From NCBI RefSeq assembly GCF_009763245.1, contig NZ_WKJZ01000001.1, forward strand, positions 186,001 through 250,000: a stretch of DNA of 64,000 nucleotides, read 5' to 3'. Position 1 is the stretch's first letter; every line of letters begins with the position of its first letter. Below are positions 49,669 through 57,878 of this stretch, one piece after another. The notes beneath the pieces are model-generated. The model was given only the letters and a program-made list of their open reading frames with translations. It was not told the origin of the DNA and made no database searches. Both the position numbers and the translations under genes were made by a program. This DNA is from Pseudomonas xionganensis (GTDB lineage: Bacteria > Pseudomonadota > Gammaproteobacteria > Pseudomonadales > Pseudomonadaceae).

Positions 49669-51744
49669 TTGAGCGAACTTGCAGCGGTGCCGGTGACCGC
49701 GCTCAAGGGCGTGGGCGCGGCGCTGGCCGAGAAGCTGGCCAAGGTCGGCCTGGAAAACCTGCAGGACGTGCTGTTCCACCTGCCGCTGCGCTATCAGGAC
49801 CGCACCCGCATCACCCCGATCGGCGCCCTGCGTCCCGGCCAGGACGCCGTGGTGGAAGGCGTGGTGGCGGGCGCCGATGTGGTGATGGGCCGGCGGCGCA
49901 GCCTGCTGGTAAGGCTGCAGGACGGCAGTGGCACCCTTTCGCTGCGCTTCTATCACTTCAGCCAGGCGCAGAAGGAAGGCCTCAAGCGTGGCACCCAATT
50001 GCGCTGCTACGGCGAGGTGCGCCCCGGCTCCTCGGGCCTGGAGATCTACCACCCGGAATACCGTGCGCTATCGGGCAGCGAGCCGATAGCCGTGGAACAG
50101 TGCCTGACGCCCATCTACCCCACCACCGAAGGTCTGACCCAGCAACGCCTGCGCAGCCTTAGCGAACAGGCCCTGGCCCGTCTCGGTCCGTACAGTCTGC
50201 CGGACTGGCTACCCAGCGAACTGGCCCGGGACTACCAGCTCAGCCCCCTCGACCAGGCCATTCGCTACCTGCACAGGCCACCGCCGGACGCTGACCTGGA
50301 AGAGCTGGCCGAAGGTCGCCACTGGGCCCAGCACCGCCTGGCCTTCGAGGAGCTGCTGACCCATCAGCTGTCGCTGCAACGCCTGCGCGAGCAGATCCGC
50401 ACCCAGGCGGCGCCAGCACTGCCCAAGGCGCACAAGCTACCGCAACAGTTTCTGCACAACCTGGGCTTCACCCCCACGGGCGCCCAGCAGCGGGTCGGTG
50501 CCGAGATCGCCTACGACCTGGCCCAGAACGAGCCCATGCTGCGCCTGGTGCAGGGCGACGTGGGCGCGGGCAAGACGGTGGTCGCCGCCTTCGCCGCGCT
50601 GCAGGCGCTGGAGGCCGGTTATCAGGTGGCGCTGATGGCGCCCACCGAGATTCTCGCCGAGCAGCATTTTCTCAACTTCAGCAAATGGCTGGCGCCGTTG
50701 GGCATCGAAGTGGCCTGGCTGGCCGGCAAGCTCAAGGGCAAGGCCCGCGCCAGCGCCCTGGAGCAGATCGCCGCCGGCTGCCCGATGGTGGTGGGCACCC
50801 ATGCGCTGTTTCAGGACGAGGTGAAGTTCGCCCAACTGGCGCTGGTGATCATCGACGAGCAGCACCGCTTCGGCGTGCAGCAACGCCTGGCCCTGCGGCA
50901 GAAAGGCGTGGGCGGACGGATGTGCCCGCACCAGCTGATCATGACCGCCACGCCCATTCCGCGAACGCTGGCCATGAGCGCCTATGCCGACTTGGACACC
51001 TCGATCCTCGATGAGCTGCCGCCCGGGCGAACCCCGGTCAATACCCTGGTGATCGCCGACAGCCGCCGTATCGAAGTGATCGAGCGGGTGCGCGCCGCCT
51101 GCCGTGAAGGGCGCCAGGCCTACTGGGTCTGTACCCTGATCGAGGAATCCGAGGAGCTTACCTGTCAGGCCGCCGAAACCAGCTTTGAAGAGCTTTCCAG
51201 CGCCCTGGGCGAGCTGCGTGTGGGCCTGATCCACGGGCGCATGAAGCCGGCGGAAAAGGCCGCAGTCATGGATGCGTTCAAACGTGGCGAACTGCAGCTG
51301 CTGGTGGCCACCACGGTGATCGAGGTCGGCGTGGACGTGCCCAACGCCAGCCTGATGATTATCGAAAACCCCGAACGCCTCGGCCTGGCCCAGCTGCACC
51401 AACTGCGCGGGCGGGTTGGCCGCGGCAGTGCGGCGAGCCACTGCGTGCTGCTCTATCACCCGCCGCTGTCGCAACTGGGCCGCGAACGCCTGGGGATCAT
51501 GCGCGAAACCTGCGACGGCTTTGTGATTGCCGAGAAAGACCTGGAACTGCGTGGACCCGGCGAAATGCTTGGCACCCGCCAGACCGGCCTGCTGCAGTTC
51601 AAGGTGGCCGACCTGATGCGCGATGCTGATCTGCTGCCCGCCGTGCGCGACGCCGCCGGCGCCCTGCTGGAACACTGGCCCGGGCATGTCAGCCCGTTGC
51701 TGCAGCGCTGGTTGCGTCACGGCCAACAATATGGCCAAGTGTGA
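49669..51744 (+). CDS. recG: RecG, ATP-dependent branch-migration helicase
   Basis: 691 residues from the TTG at 49669, with GAGG seven bases upstream; this start gives (M)SELAAVPVTALKGVG and the usual Pseudomonas length, whereas the frame upstream runs into oxyR. Wedge/OB domain (about 1-150), SF2 motor with GDVGAGKTVVAAFAALQAL, IIDEQHRFGVQQR, TATPIPRTLAM and the TRG-type C-terminus (VIAEKDLELRGPGEMLGTRQTG). Regresses stalled forks and processes Holliday junctions. Confidence 0.97.
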   Translation: MSELAAVPVTALKGVGAALAEKLAKVGLENLQDVLFHLPLRYQDRTRITPIGALRPGQDAVVEGVVAGADVVMGRRRSLLVRLQDGSGTLSLRFYHFSQAQKEGLKRGTQLRCYGEVRPGSSGLEIYHPEYRALSGSEPIAVEQCLTPIYPTTEGLTQQRLRSLSEQALARLGPYSLPDWLPSELARDYQLSPLDQAIRYLHRPPPDADLEELAEGRHWAQHRLAFEELLTHQLSLQRLREQIRTQAAPALPKAHKLPQQFLHNLGFTPTGAQQRVGAEIAYDLAQNEPMLRLVQGDVGAGKTVVAAFAALQALEAGYQVALMAPTEILAEQHFLNFSKWLAPLGIEVAWLAGKLKGKARASALEQIAAGCPMVVGTHALFQDEVKFAQLALVIIDEQHRFGVQQRLALRQKGVGGRMCPHQLIMTATPIPRTLAMSAYADLDTSILDELPPGRTPVNTLVIADSRRIEVIERVRAACREGRQAYWVCTLIEESEELTCQAAETSFEELSSALGELRVGLIHGRMKPAEKAAVMDAFKRGELQLLVATTVIEVGVDVPNASLMIIENPERLGLAQLHQLRGRVGRGSAASHCVLLYHPPLSQLGRERLGIMRETCDGFVIAEKDLELRGPGEMLGTRQTGLLQFKVADLMRDADLLPAVRDAAGALLEHWPGHVSPLLQRWLRHGQQYGQV

Positions 51745-51834
51745 TCCAGTGCACAGGGCAACCGTCGCCTCGACCGGTAGCCCACAGACCCGCTGTTTAT
51801 ACTTGCCCCAATGCTGCCCAATCCGGATATCGCC

Positions 51835-53241
51835 ATGACTGAACTCGCCCACGCCACCGACACCGCGCCCCAGCCGCCCGCGGTGATCCTGCAGCTGCTG
51901 GAAAAGCTCGGCCTAAGCTATCGCATCCAGCCTGACCATTCGTCGCTGCCAGCGGCCCAGCGCCTGCAGGCGGTGTTGCTCGACGATGCCGTCGGCGCCC
52001 TGCTGGTGCTATTCCCGCAGAGCCAATTGCTCGATCTGGCGCGCCTGACCGAACTGACCGGACGCCAGCTGACCGCGGTCAAGCCGGAGCGCCTGGAGCG
52101 CATGCTCGGCAAACACAACCTGAAAGTGCTGCCCGGGCTGCCGCCGCTGACCAGCTCGCCCTGCCTGTATGACGAGCGCCTGCTACAGGTGCCCAGCCTG
52201 TATATCGAGTCCGGCACTCCGGGCATCCTCCTGGAGCTGGCCACCGAGCCATTCAAGCGCCTGCTGAGCAAGGCCAGCGCCGCCCGCTTTGGCGAACCGC
52301 TGGAAAATATCCGCCTGAACCTGGATCGTCCCGACGACGACCGCGCCGAGATCACCCAGGCGGTGCAGGCCTTTACCGCCCGGCGCATCCAGCAGCGCCT
52401 GGAAGAAACCATCGAAATCCCGCCGCTGCCGGAAACCGCACAACGTATCATCAAACTGCGGGTCGACCCGGATGCCACGGTGGACGACATTACCGGCGTG
52501 GTGGAAACCGATCCGGCCCTGGCCGCCCAGGTGGTCAGCTGGGCGGCCTCGCCCTATTACGCCGCCCCCGGCAAGATCCGCTCGGTAGAGGACGCCATCG
52601 TCCGCGTGCTGGGCTTCGACCTGGTGATCAACCTGGCCCTGGGCCTGGCCCTGGGCAAGACCCTCAGCCTGCCCAAGGACAAACCGCAACAGGCCACGCC
52701 CTACTGGCAGCAGGCGATCTACAGCGCCGCGGTGATCGAGGGCCTGACCCGTGCCATCCCCCGTGCGCAACGCCCGGAAACCGGGCTGACCTACCTCGCC
52801 GGCTTGCTGCACAACTTCGGCTATCTGGTTCTGGCCCACGTCTTCCCGCCGCATTTCTCGCTGATCTGCCGCCACCTGGAGGTCAACCCGCACCTGAGCC
52901 ACAGCCATATCGAGCAGCATCTGCTGGGCATCACCCGCGAGCAGATCGGCGCCTGGCTGATGCGCTACTGGGATATGCCGGAAGAACTGGCCAGCGCCCT
53001 GCGCTTCCAGCATGACGCCGACTACGCCGGCCCTCATGCGGCCTATCCGAATCTGGTGTGCCTGTCGCTGCGTCTGCTGCGCAATCGCGGCATCGGCGCC
53101 GGCCCCCAGGGCGAAATCCCACAAAGCCTGTTCGACAACCTCGGCATCAGCCGCGACAAGGCCAATGAGGCGGTGGACAAGGTACTGGCGGCGGAAGTGG
53201 CGCTGCGCGAACTGGCGGCGCAGTTTCATCCGTTGCACTGA
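51835..53241 (+). CDS. HDOD-domain protein with N-terminal YbaK/aminoacyl-tRNA deacylase-like domain
   Basis: 468 residues from ATG 51835 (an ATG at 51811 is the alternative; neither has a strong Shine-Dalgarno). Residues about 8-150 resemble the YbaK/ProX editing fold (LEKLGLSYRIQPD, LLDDAVGALLVLFPQSQLLDL, DERLLQVPSLYIESG). HDOD about 190-400: IEIPPLPETAQRIIKLRVDPDATVDDITGVVETDPALAAQVV; the HD dyad is LLHNFG, with Asn for Asp, so hydrolysis is unlikely. HDOD proteins act in signalling linked to motility, c-di-GMP or stress. Follows recG by 90 bases, ends at a terminator. Confidence 0.87.
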   Translation: MTELAHATDTAPQPPAVILQLLEKLGLSYRIQPDHSSLPAAQRLQAVLLDDAVGALLVLFPQSQLLDLARLTELTGRQLTAVKPERLERMLGKHNLKVLPGLPPLTSSPCLYDERLLQVPSLYIESGTPGILLELATEPFKRLLSKASAARFGEPLENIRLNLDRPDDDRAEITQAVQAFTARRIQQRLEETIEIPPLPETAQRIIKLRVDPDATVDDITGVVETDPALAAQVVSWAASPYYAAPGKIRSVEDAIVRVLGFDLVINLALGLALGKTLSLPKDKPQQATPYWQQAIYSAAVIEGLTRAIPRAQRPETGLTYLAGLLHNFGYLVLAHVFPPHFSLICRHLEVNPHLSHSHIEQHLLGITREQIGAWLMRYWDMPEELASALRFQHDADYAGPHAAYPNLVCLSLRLLRNRGIGAGPQGEIPQSLFDNLGISRDKANEAVDKVLAAEVALRELAAQFHPLH

Positions 53242-53253
53242 TAGACAGCGCTG

Positions 53254-53285
53254 ATGAAAAAGGGGCCGGAAGGCCCCTTTTTCAT
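53254..53285 (+). terminator. Intrinsic terminator of the oxyR-recG-HDOD region
   Basis: Fourteen-bp stem ATGAAAAAGGGGCC (53254-53267) with GGCCCCTTTTTCAT (53272-53285), loop GGAA. The T5 run is inside the stem. Confidence 0.88.
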
Positions 53286-53364
53286 GCTGGGTATACCTGA
53301 GTCAGCTAGAAAGACGGCAATAGGTGGGGTGTGCTGTGCGCACCAACTCAGGCGGCAAATGGCT

Positions 53365-53386
53365 GGTGCGCACGGCGCACCCTACG
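53365..53386. repeat. GGTGCGCACGG-type dispersed repeat, copy 2
   Basis: The same 22 bases as at 16153-16174. About 35 bases to the left is a related inverted half, GGGGTGTGCTGTGCGCACC (53326-53344), so the region 53326-53386 can fold on itself. It lies in the 226-base gap between the HDOD gene terminator and the next leftward gene. Confidence 0.75.
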
Positions 53387-53467
53387 GCCCCAGGCGCTCT
53401 CATGCGCAGTGGCGAAGGTGAGCGCAACACACAATTGGTACAGAGCCTTGTTTATGCATGCGGGCAA

Positions 53468-54205
53468 TTATTTTCTCAACTGCTCGCGGCGGGCGGCGAA
53501 CAGCTCGGGCAGGATGACCACACTGCTGTCGAGCAGCAGGGCCACGGCGGGCTGCTCATACAGGGCGGCATAATCGCTCAGCTGCTGGCTGGGCATACGC
53601 CGGTAGGCATACAGCATAAAGGACTCCACCGCCGCCGCACTGGAAGCGCGCAAGGCCTCTTCCTGGGCCTGGGTCTGGCTGCTCAGCGAGGCCTCGTCAA
53701 TGCTTTCACCACGGCCCCTGAGGGCCAGCAGAGCCTGGGTCTTGCCCGCCTCATAACGCAGCAGCGTGGCCAATACCGTGGTGTGGGCCGCGGCATCCAG
53801 GCGCCGCACCAGGTCCAGACGTTCCTGCCGCGGCGGACGAGCCGCCAGCTGCTCGCGATAGGCCGCCAGCTCGGCGCCGGCATCTGCACCCACGGCGCGC
53901 TCGGCTTCGGTAAAGCGCTGGGCCAGGGGGCTTTCCAGCAACTCGCGGGCCTGCTCCAGCTGCGCCTGGTCGATTTTCTTCGCCAGGCGCTTGGCCAGAT
54001 CCAGACACAGGGCATCGGCCGCGAAGGCTTGTGCCAGCCGCTTTTGCTCAGCCTGATCCAGGCCGCGCTGAACCAGGGGGGCACTCTGCTCACAGAGCAG
54101 ACGGATACCCGCCAACTCGAAAACCGGAGCGAACGACTCGGCCTTGGGCGCCACGGCCTGGGCCAGGCCACTGGCAAGCAGAAGGGAAAGGGTCAACAAA
54201 CGCAT
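53468..54205 (-). CDS. Exported helical protein of unknown function (DUF2059-like)
   Basis: 245-residue precursor with signal peptide to about residue 18 (MRLLTLSLLLASGLAQAVA). The rest is alpha-helical and Ala/Leu/Glu-rich with LAGIRLLCEQSAPLVQRGLDQ and two cysteines (about 38 and 67), a pattern reminiscent of DUF2059 but not a firm match. A periplasmic location is expected. No operon partner: the next leftward gene's stop lies over 200 bases away and the upstream gene is about 80 bases away. Confidence 0.75.
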   Translation of the reverse strand: MRLLTLSLLLASGLAQAVAPKAESFAPVFELAGIRLLCEQSAPLVQRGLDQAEQKRLAQAFAADALCLDLAKRLAKKIDQAQLEQARELLESPLAQRFTEAERAVGADAGAELAAYREQLAARPPRQERLDLVRRLDAAAHTTVLATLLRYEAGKTQALLALRGRGESIDEASLSSQTQAQEEALRASSAAAVESFMLYAYRRMPSQQLSDYAALYEQPAVALLLDSSVVILPELFAARREQLRK

Positions 54206-54284
54206 GGGCAGGCTCTCGGGAAAACTGCTCCCAGCCTACCCAATGGCGGGCGCCGCGGCCAGCGCAGCGGCATGCTGGTGTCGA

Positions 54285-54674
54285 TCAGGCGGCTTTCTGG
54301 CTGGCCGGTTTCTTCGGCATCAGATACTTGGTCAGGCCCTGGAACCAGATCACCAGCGCCGGGTTGCCCTGGATCTGGATGTCCTTGTTCTGAATGCCCT
54401 GCATAAAGGCCAGTTGCTTGTTCTTCGCGCTCATGGTGGCGAAGCCATAGGCGGCATCCTTGAAGCCCAGGGCAAAGGCCGGCTCGTTGGCCGGGCCGCG
54501 CTTGCTGCTGATGCGCTGATCCTTGACGATAAAGTGACGGGCCACCTTGCCATCCAGGGTGTGCAGCTGGAACACCATGTCACGGCCTTCCAGTTGTTTC
54601 TGGAACTCGGGGTTGATGCGGCTGGCCTTGGCCATCAGGCGGCCCAGCATCCACAGGAGAAAACGGAATTTCAT
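54285..54674 (-). CDS. SCP2-like small protein
   Basis: 129 residues from ATG 54674, with GAGG eight bases upstream; a GTG two codons earlier is possible. N-terminal amphipathic or hydrophobic helix (MKFRFLLWMLGRLMAKAS), then a compact alpha/beta part (MVFQLHTLDGKVARHFIVKDQRISSKRG, FGFATMSAKN-like, LAFMQGIQNKDIQIQGNPALVIWFQGL) resembling the SCP2 sterol-carrier fold. Lipid binding is inference. Function unknown. Confidence 0.72.
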   Translation of the reverse strand: MKFRFLLWMLGRLMAKASRINPEFQKQLEGRDMVFQLHTLDGKVARHFIVKDQRISSKRGPANEPAFALGFKDAAYGFATMSAKNKQLAFMQGIQNKDIQIQGNPALVIWFQGLTKYLMPKKPASQKAA

Positions 54675-54769
54675 GCGCACGGCCTCTGAGGGAGTATGAA
54701 ATGGCGGCGCATTGTAGTGGTTTTTGCGCGGGACTACAGCCCGGTCTTGCGGTGGGTGTCATGACCGGC

Positions 54770-54792
54770 TCCGGGGCCGTTGCGGCCCCGGA
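54770..54792 (-). terminator. GC-rich hairpin after the HU gene
   Basis: Ten-bp stem TCCGGGGCCG / CGGCCCCGGA with loop TTG, nine bases beyond the HU stop. No T-run follows on the minus strand, so termination is uncertain. Confidence 0.4.
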
Positions 54793-54801
54793 AATGGCGA
54801 C

Positions 54802-55074
54802 TCAGTTGACCGCGTCTTTCAGGGACTTGCCCGGTTTGAAGGCGACGGTGTTGCTGGCCTTGATCTTCACCGGCTGGCCGGTTTGCGGGTTCTTGCCGGT
54901 ACGGGCACCGCGGTGGCGCTGCACGAAGGTGCCGAAACCCACCAGGGTGACGCTGTCCTTGCGGTTCAGGGCGCTGGTGATTTCTTCCAGTACGGCGTTG
55001 AGTACACGGTTGGCCTGATCTTTGGTCAGATCCGCCTTATCGGCGATGGCGGCGGCGAGTTCCGGTTTACGCAT
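54802..55074 (-). CDS. hup: HU-family nucleoid protein
   Basis: 90 residues. Helical dimerisation part (MRKPELAAAIADKADLTKDQANRVLNAVLEEITSAL), VTLVGFGTFVQRHRGARTGKNPQTGQPVKIKA with the DNA-intercalating arm (RTGKNPQTGQP), and VAFKPGKSLKDAVN. Synteny with P. aeruginosa PA5348. HU bends and wraps DNA without strong specificity. Upstream is a 185-base region shared with the end of rubB; no gene seen there. Confidence 0.95.
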   Translation of the reverse strand: MRKPELAAAIADKADLTKDQANRVLNAVLEEITSALNRKDSVTLVGFGTFVQRHRGARTGKNPQTGQPVKIKASNTVAFKPGKSLKDAVN

Positions 55075-55259
55075 AAATGCCTCTTACGGTTTTTTGTTGT
55101 TGTGTCCGGGCTGCTCTGCGCGAGCAGAATCCAAGGCGCCGCAGCAGCTCTAGGCTGCGGCAGACCCAAGGAGGATGGCATGCCATTGGCAGTGGCGCCA
55201 GTCTTGTCCGACACTTTGAACGGGCATTTTCAGGGCAAATCAGACAGAACGACCGACGA

Positions 55260-56408
55260 TCATGCCAAAAGGGGCGGTAACTGCTTATTCAGGGCCAGCT
55301 TTTCCTGCACGGCCGTACCGGTCAGGGCATAACCCAGCAGGTTGCCGGCGGCATCCCGGCACAGCGCCTTGATGTCTGCGCCGCTGCCCTCCACCGACCA
55401 ATCGCCCTGCAGGCCCGACGGCGGCGGCGACACCACCAGGGGGCAGACCGGGGTCTTTACCGTCACCGGCATGGGCCCGTAGCTGACTGCCGTCGGCGTG
55501 CCGGCCAGGGTCTGGGCCAGGGCCCGGGCGCAGCTCATCAGCGGCATGACATAGAGCAGATTGAGGCCATCAACCTCGGCACAGTCGCCCAGGGCATAGA
55601 TATGGGCCTGGGAGGTCTGCAGCAGGCGGTTCACCACCACCCCGCGCTTCACCGCCAGACCGGCAGCGGTCGCCAGCTCGGTACGCGGACGCAGGCCCAC
55701 GGCGGACAGCACCAGATCGCAGTCAATCAGCGTGCCATCGGACAGCTGCGCCTGCAGGCCGCCGTCCTTGTGCTGCAGGCTGGCCAGCACCGGGCCCAGG
55801 TGGAAACGCGCCCCCAGGCCTTCCAGGCCAGCCTGCACCGCGGCCGCCGCGGCCGGATGCAACAGACCGGGCATCACCTGCTCGCAGGGGGCCACCAGTT
55901 CGATCTGATAGCCACCCGCGCTCAGGTCATTGGCAAACTCGCAGCCAATCAGGCCGGCACCGAGAATCAGCACCCGCTGCTTGCCCGCCGCCGCCGCGCG
56001 AAAGCGCGCGTAATCTTCCAGATCATTGATCGAGAGGATGCTTTCTGCGGCATCACCCTGCACCGGCACACGGATCACCTCGGCACCCCAGGCCAGCACC
56101 AGGTCGCGATAGGGCACAGCCTCACTGCCAATCCACAGGCACTGCTGCGCCGGATCGATGGCGGTGATGCGGGTATGGGTACGGATTTCCGCATTCAGCT
56201 GCTCGGCCATGGCACCCGGTTCGGCCATGCTCAGGCCATCGGCATCCTTGTTCTTGGCAAAGCCGGTGGAGAGCATGGGCTTGGAGTAGGAGCGGCCATC
56301 GTCGGCTGTGATCAGCAGCAGCGGCGTGGCGCTGTCCAGCTTGCGAAACTCTCGGGCCAGGTTGTAACCGGCCAGGCCGGTCCCGACTATTACCACAGGT
56401 GCACTCAT
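55260..56408 (-). CDS. rubB: Rubredoxin-NAD(+) reductase
   Basis: 382 residues, FAD/NAD-linked reductase: FAD motif [20 protein letters not shown] at the N-terminus, NAD motif [22 protein letters not shown] (about 145-166), and C-terminal FAD block [12 protein letters not shown]. Passes electrons from NADH to rubredoxins encoded just upstream, and on to alkane hydroxylases or oxidative-stress enzymes. Starts 36 bases after rubA2, so the two are probably co-transcribed. Confidence 0.94.
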   Translation of the reverse strand: MSAPVVIVGTGLAGYNLAREFRKLDSATPLLLITADDGRSYSKPMLSTGFAKNKDADGLSMAEPGAMAEQLNAEIRTHTRITAIDPAQQCLWIGSEAVPYRDLVLAWGAEVIRVPVQGDAAESILSINDLEDYARFRAAAAGKQRVLILGAGLIGCEFANDLSAGGYQIELVAPCEQVMPGLLHPAAAAAVQAGLEGLGARFHLGPVLASLQHKDGGLQAQLSDGTLIDCDLVLSAVGLRPRTELATAAGLAVKRGVVVNRLLQTSQAHIYALGDCAEVDGLNLLYVMPLMSCARALAQTLAGTPTAVSYGPMPVTVKTPVCPLVVSPPPSGLQGDWSVEGSGADIKALCRDAAGNLLGYALTGTAVQEKLALNKQLPPLLA

Positions 56409-56444
56409 GCGTTGCCTTCCTCACTCTCGATCAACATTGGCCGC

Positions 56445-56612
56445 TCAGTTGATTTCGATCATCTCGAAATCCGCCTTGCCCACGCCGCAATCCGGGCAGA
56501 GCCAGTCCTGCGGTACATCTTCCCAGGCGGTTCCCGGCGCCAGTCCCTCGTCGGGCAGGCCCAGAGCCTCGTCATAGATAAAGCCGCATACCACACATTG
56601 CCATTTGCGCAT
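56445..56612 (-). CDS. rubA2: Rubredoxin 2
   Basis: 55 residues from ATG 56612 ([18 protein letters not shown] start). Two CxxC knuckles, CVVC (6-9) and CPDC (39-42), bind one iron. The AlkG-type rubredoxin supports electron transfer to alkane hydroxylase. Near-duplicate of rubA1 to the right (same length, most residues identical). A short-coded gene between a terminator and rubB. Confidence 0.95.
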   Translation of the reverse strand: MRKWQCVVCGFIYDEALGLPDEGLAPGTAWEDVPQDWLCPDCGVGKADFEMIEIN

Positions 56613-56758
56613 CGCACGCCTCCGTGAAAAACCGGGTCTGTGCCTGCACGCTAGCCCAGCCCCTGCTGACTGCCAAGGGCGTGGCAATGGGGTGCAAAGA
56701 AAAATCCCTGGGCGCGTTTGCACGGCGTCTGGCGGCGGCCAGCAGAGTGGCCAGCCAT

Positions 56759-56786
56759 AAAAAAACGGCGACCCGCAGGTCGCCGT
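56759..56786 (-). terminator. Terminator between rubA1 and rubA2
   Basis: Stem ACGGCGACC (56765-56773) with GGTCGCCGT (56778-56786), loop CGCA; on the minus strand followed by TTTTTTTAT. It sits after rubA1 and before rubA2, so the two rubredoxins need not be made at the same level. Confidence 0.88.
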
Positions 56787-56800
56787 AGGGAAAACCGCTA

Positions 56801-56968
56801 TCAGCCGATTTCGATCATCTCGAAATCCATCTTGCCGACGCCGCAATCCGGGCACAGCCAGTCGTCCGGAACATCCTGCCACGGCGTACCGGCGGCGATG
56901 CCTTCATCAGGCCAGCCCTGGCTCTCGTCGTAAATCAGTCCACAGACCACACATTGCCACTTCTTCAT
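56801..56968 (-). CDS. rubA1: Rubredoxin 1
   Basis: 55 residues read from ATG 56968: [18 protein letters not shown], then [19 protein letters not shown] and [18 protein letters not shown]. Both CxxC iron ligand pairs (6/9 and 39/42) are present. GAGGTCG-type ribosome site upstream (complement of 56972-56978). The copy differs from rubA2 mainly at residues 16-30. Own transcript ended by the terminator at 56759-56786. Confidence 0.95.
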   Translation of the reverse strand: MKKWQCVVCGLIYDESQGWPDEGIAAGTPWQDVPDDWLCPDCGVGKMDFEMIEIG

Positions 56969-57161
56969 AACGACCTCTGGCGAATCTCACGGCTATTGCG
57001 CGGGGCAAACTACCTTATGTGGCTCCAGGCGCCAAGCCGCCGGGCGATGAATAGCGCCCTGGGTGGGCCAACCAAAGTAGGGTCGCGCCGAGCGTGGCCC
57101 AGACCCAGGCCAACAAGCCCATGCTAGACTCGCCCGCCTCCCCCACTGGAGCCGAGCCACC

Positions 57162-57713
57162 GTGCCCCACGCCGCCCTTGCTCACCCGCCGCGCTGGCTG
57201 ACTGCCGCGCAGCTGCATCCCGCCCCGGCAGCCGGGGTGCGCGACTGGCTGTTCAACCAGGACTCGCTGACCCGGCGCCTCACCGTCCTGTCCGAGGATG
57301 GCTTCTCCGTGACGCCCCTGGAGGAAGGCTGGCAGCGCCTGCGCAGCGATGAATGCAGCGCTTTGAACGTGGCGCCAGGCAGCCAGGGCTGGGTACGCGA
57401 GGTGTACCTGCGCGGCCACGGCCAGCCCTGGGTGTTCGCCCGCAGCGTGGCGGCGCGCAGCGCCCTGGAAGGCTCCGGCCTGAATCTGGCGGAGTTGGGC
57501 AGCCGTTCCCTGGGCGAGTTGCTGTTCAGCGACCGCGCCTTCGACCGCGGCGAACTGCAGGCCTGCCACTACCCGGCGCCCTGGCTACCGGCCGAGGTGC
57601 GCAGCGAGCGCCTGTGGGCACGGCGCTCCTGCTTTAGCCGGGGCGCCCTGGGAGTGCTGGTGGCCGAGGTGTTTCTGCCAGCCTTCTGGCAGCACGCCGG
57701 TATCGACCCGTAG
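57162..57713 (+). CDS. ubiC: Chorismate lyase
   Basis: 183 residues from GTG 57162. Blocks of the family: WLFNQDSLTRRLTVLSEDGFSV, APGSQGWVREVYLRGHGQPWVFARSV, LNLAELGSRSLGELLFSD with the catalytic Arg/Glu positions, and WARRSCFSRGALGVLVAEVFLPAFW. Cleaves chorismate to 4-hydroxybenzoate and pyruvate, first committed step of ubiquinone synthesis. Its TAG stop (57711-57713) lies inside a GTAGGGTGGATGACG repeat. ubiA follows after 165 bases. Confidence 0.93.
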   Translation: MPHAALAHPPRWLTAAQLHPAPAAGVRDWLFNQDSLTRRLTVLSEDGFSVTPLEEGWQRLRSDECSALNVAPGSQGWVREVYLRGHGQPWVFARSVAARSALEGSGLNLAELGSRSLGELLFSDRAFDRGELQACHYPAPWLPAEVRSERLWARRSCFSRGALGVLVAEVFLPAFWQHAGIDP

Positions 57714-57738
57714 GGTGGATGACGATTTCCTCATCCAC
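57710..57738. repeat. GTAGGGTGGATGAC-type dispersed repeat, copy 3
   Basis: GTAGGGTGGATGACG (57710-57724), identical to the 15-mer at 6089-6103, followed by TTTCC and TCATCCACC, its partial inverse. The second to fourth bases are the ubiC stop codon. Confidence 0.72.
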
Positions 57739-57772
57739 CGCCATGGTGGATCGGTAAAGCGCTATCACACTA

Positions 57773-57829
57773 GGGTCTGTTGCCGTTTCACTCGCGGCCG
57801 CGCCGGAGCGATGAAACGGCAACAGACCC
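57773..57829. repeat. Perfect 18-bp inverted repeat upstream of ubiA
   Basis: GGGTCTGTTGCCGTTTCA (57773-57790) and its exact complement (57812-57829), 18 of 18, with a 21-base very GC-rich centre. Ends 49 bases before the ubiA start. It could be a small non-autonomous mobile element, a protein-binding palindrome, or a leader hairpin; no target-site duplication was evident. Confidence 0.7.
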
Positions 57830-57878
57830 CACGCCAACAACCCCCTTATAATCCGCGCAACCCGCACGGAGACGCGCC

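Noticed and set aside
57010..57161. Coding remnant between rubA1 and ubiC
   Set aside because: Only out-of-context frames were seen; the P. aeruginosa glc genes known from this position are absent and I found no recognisable fragment.
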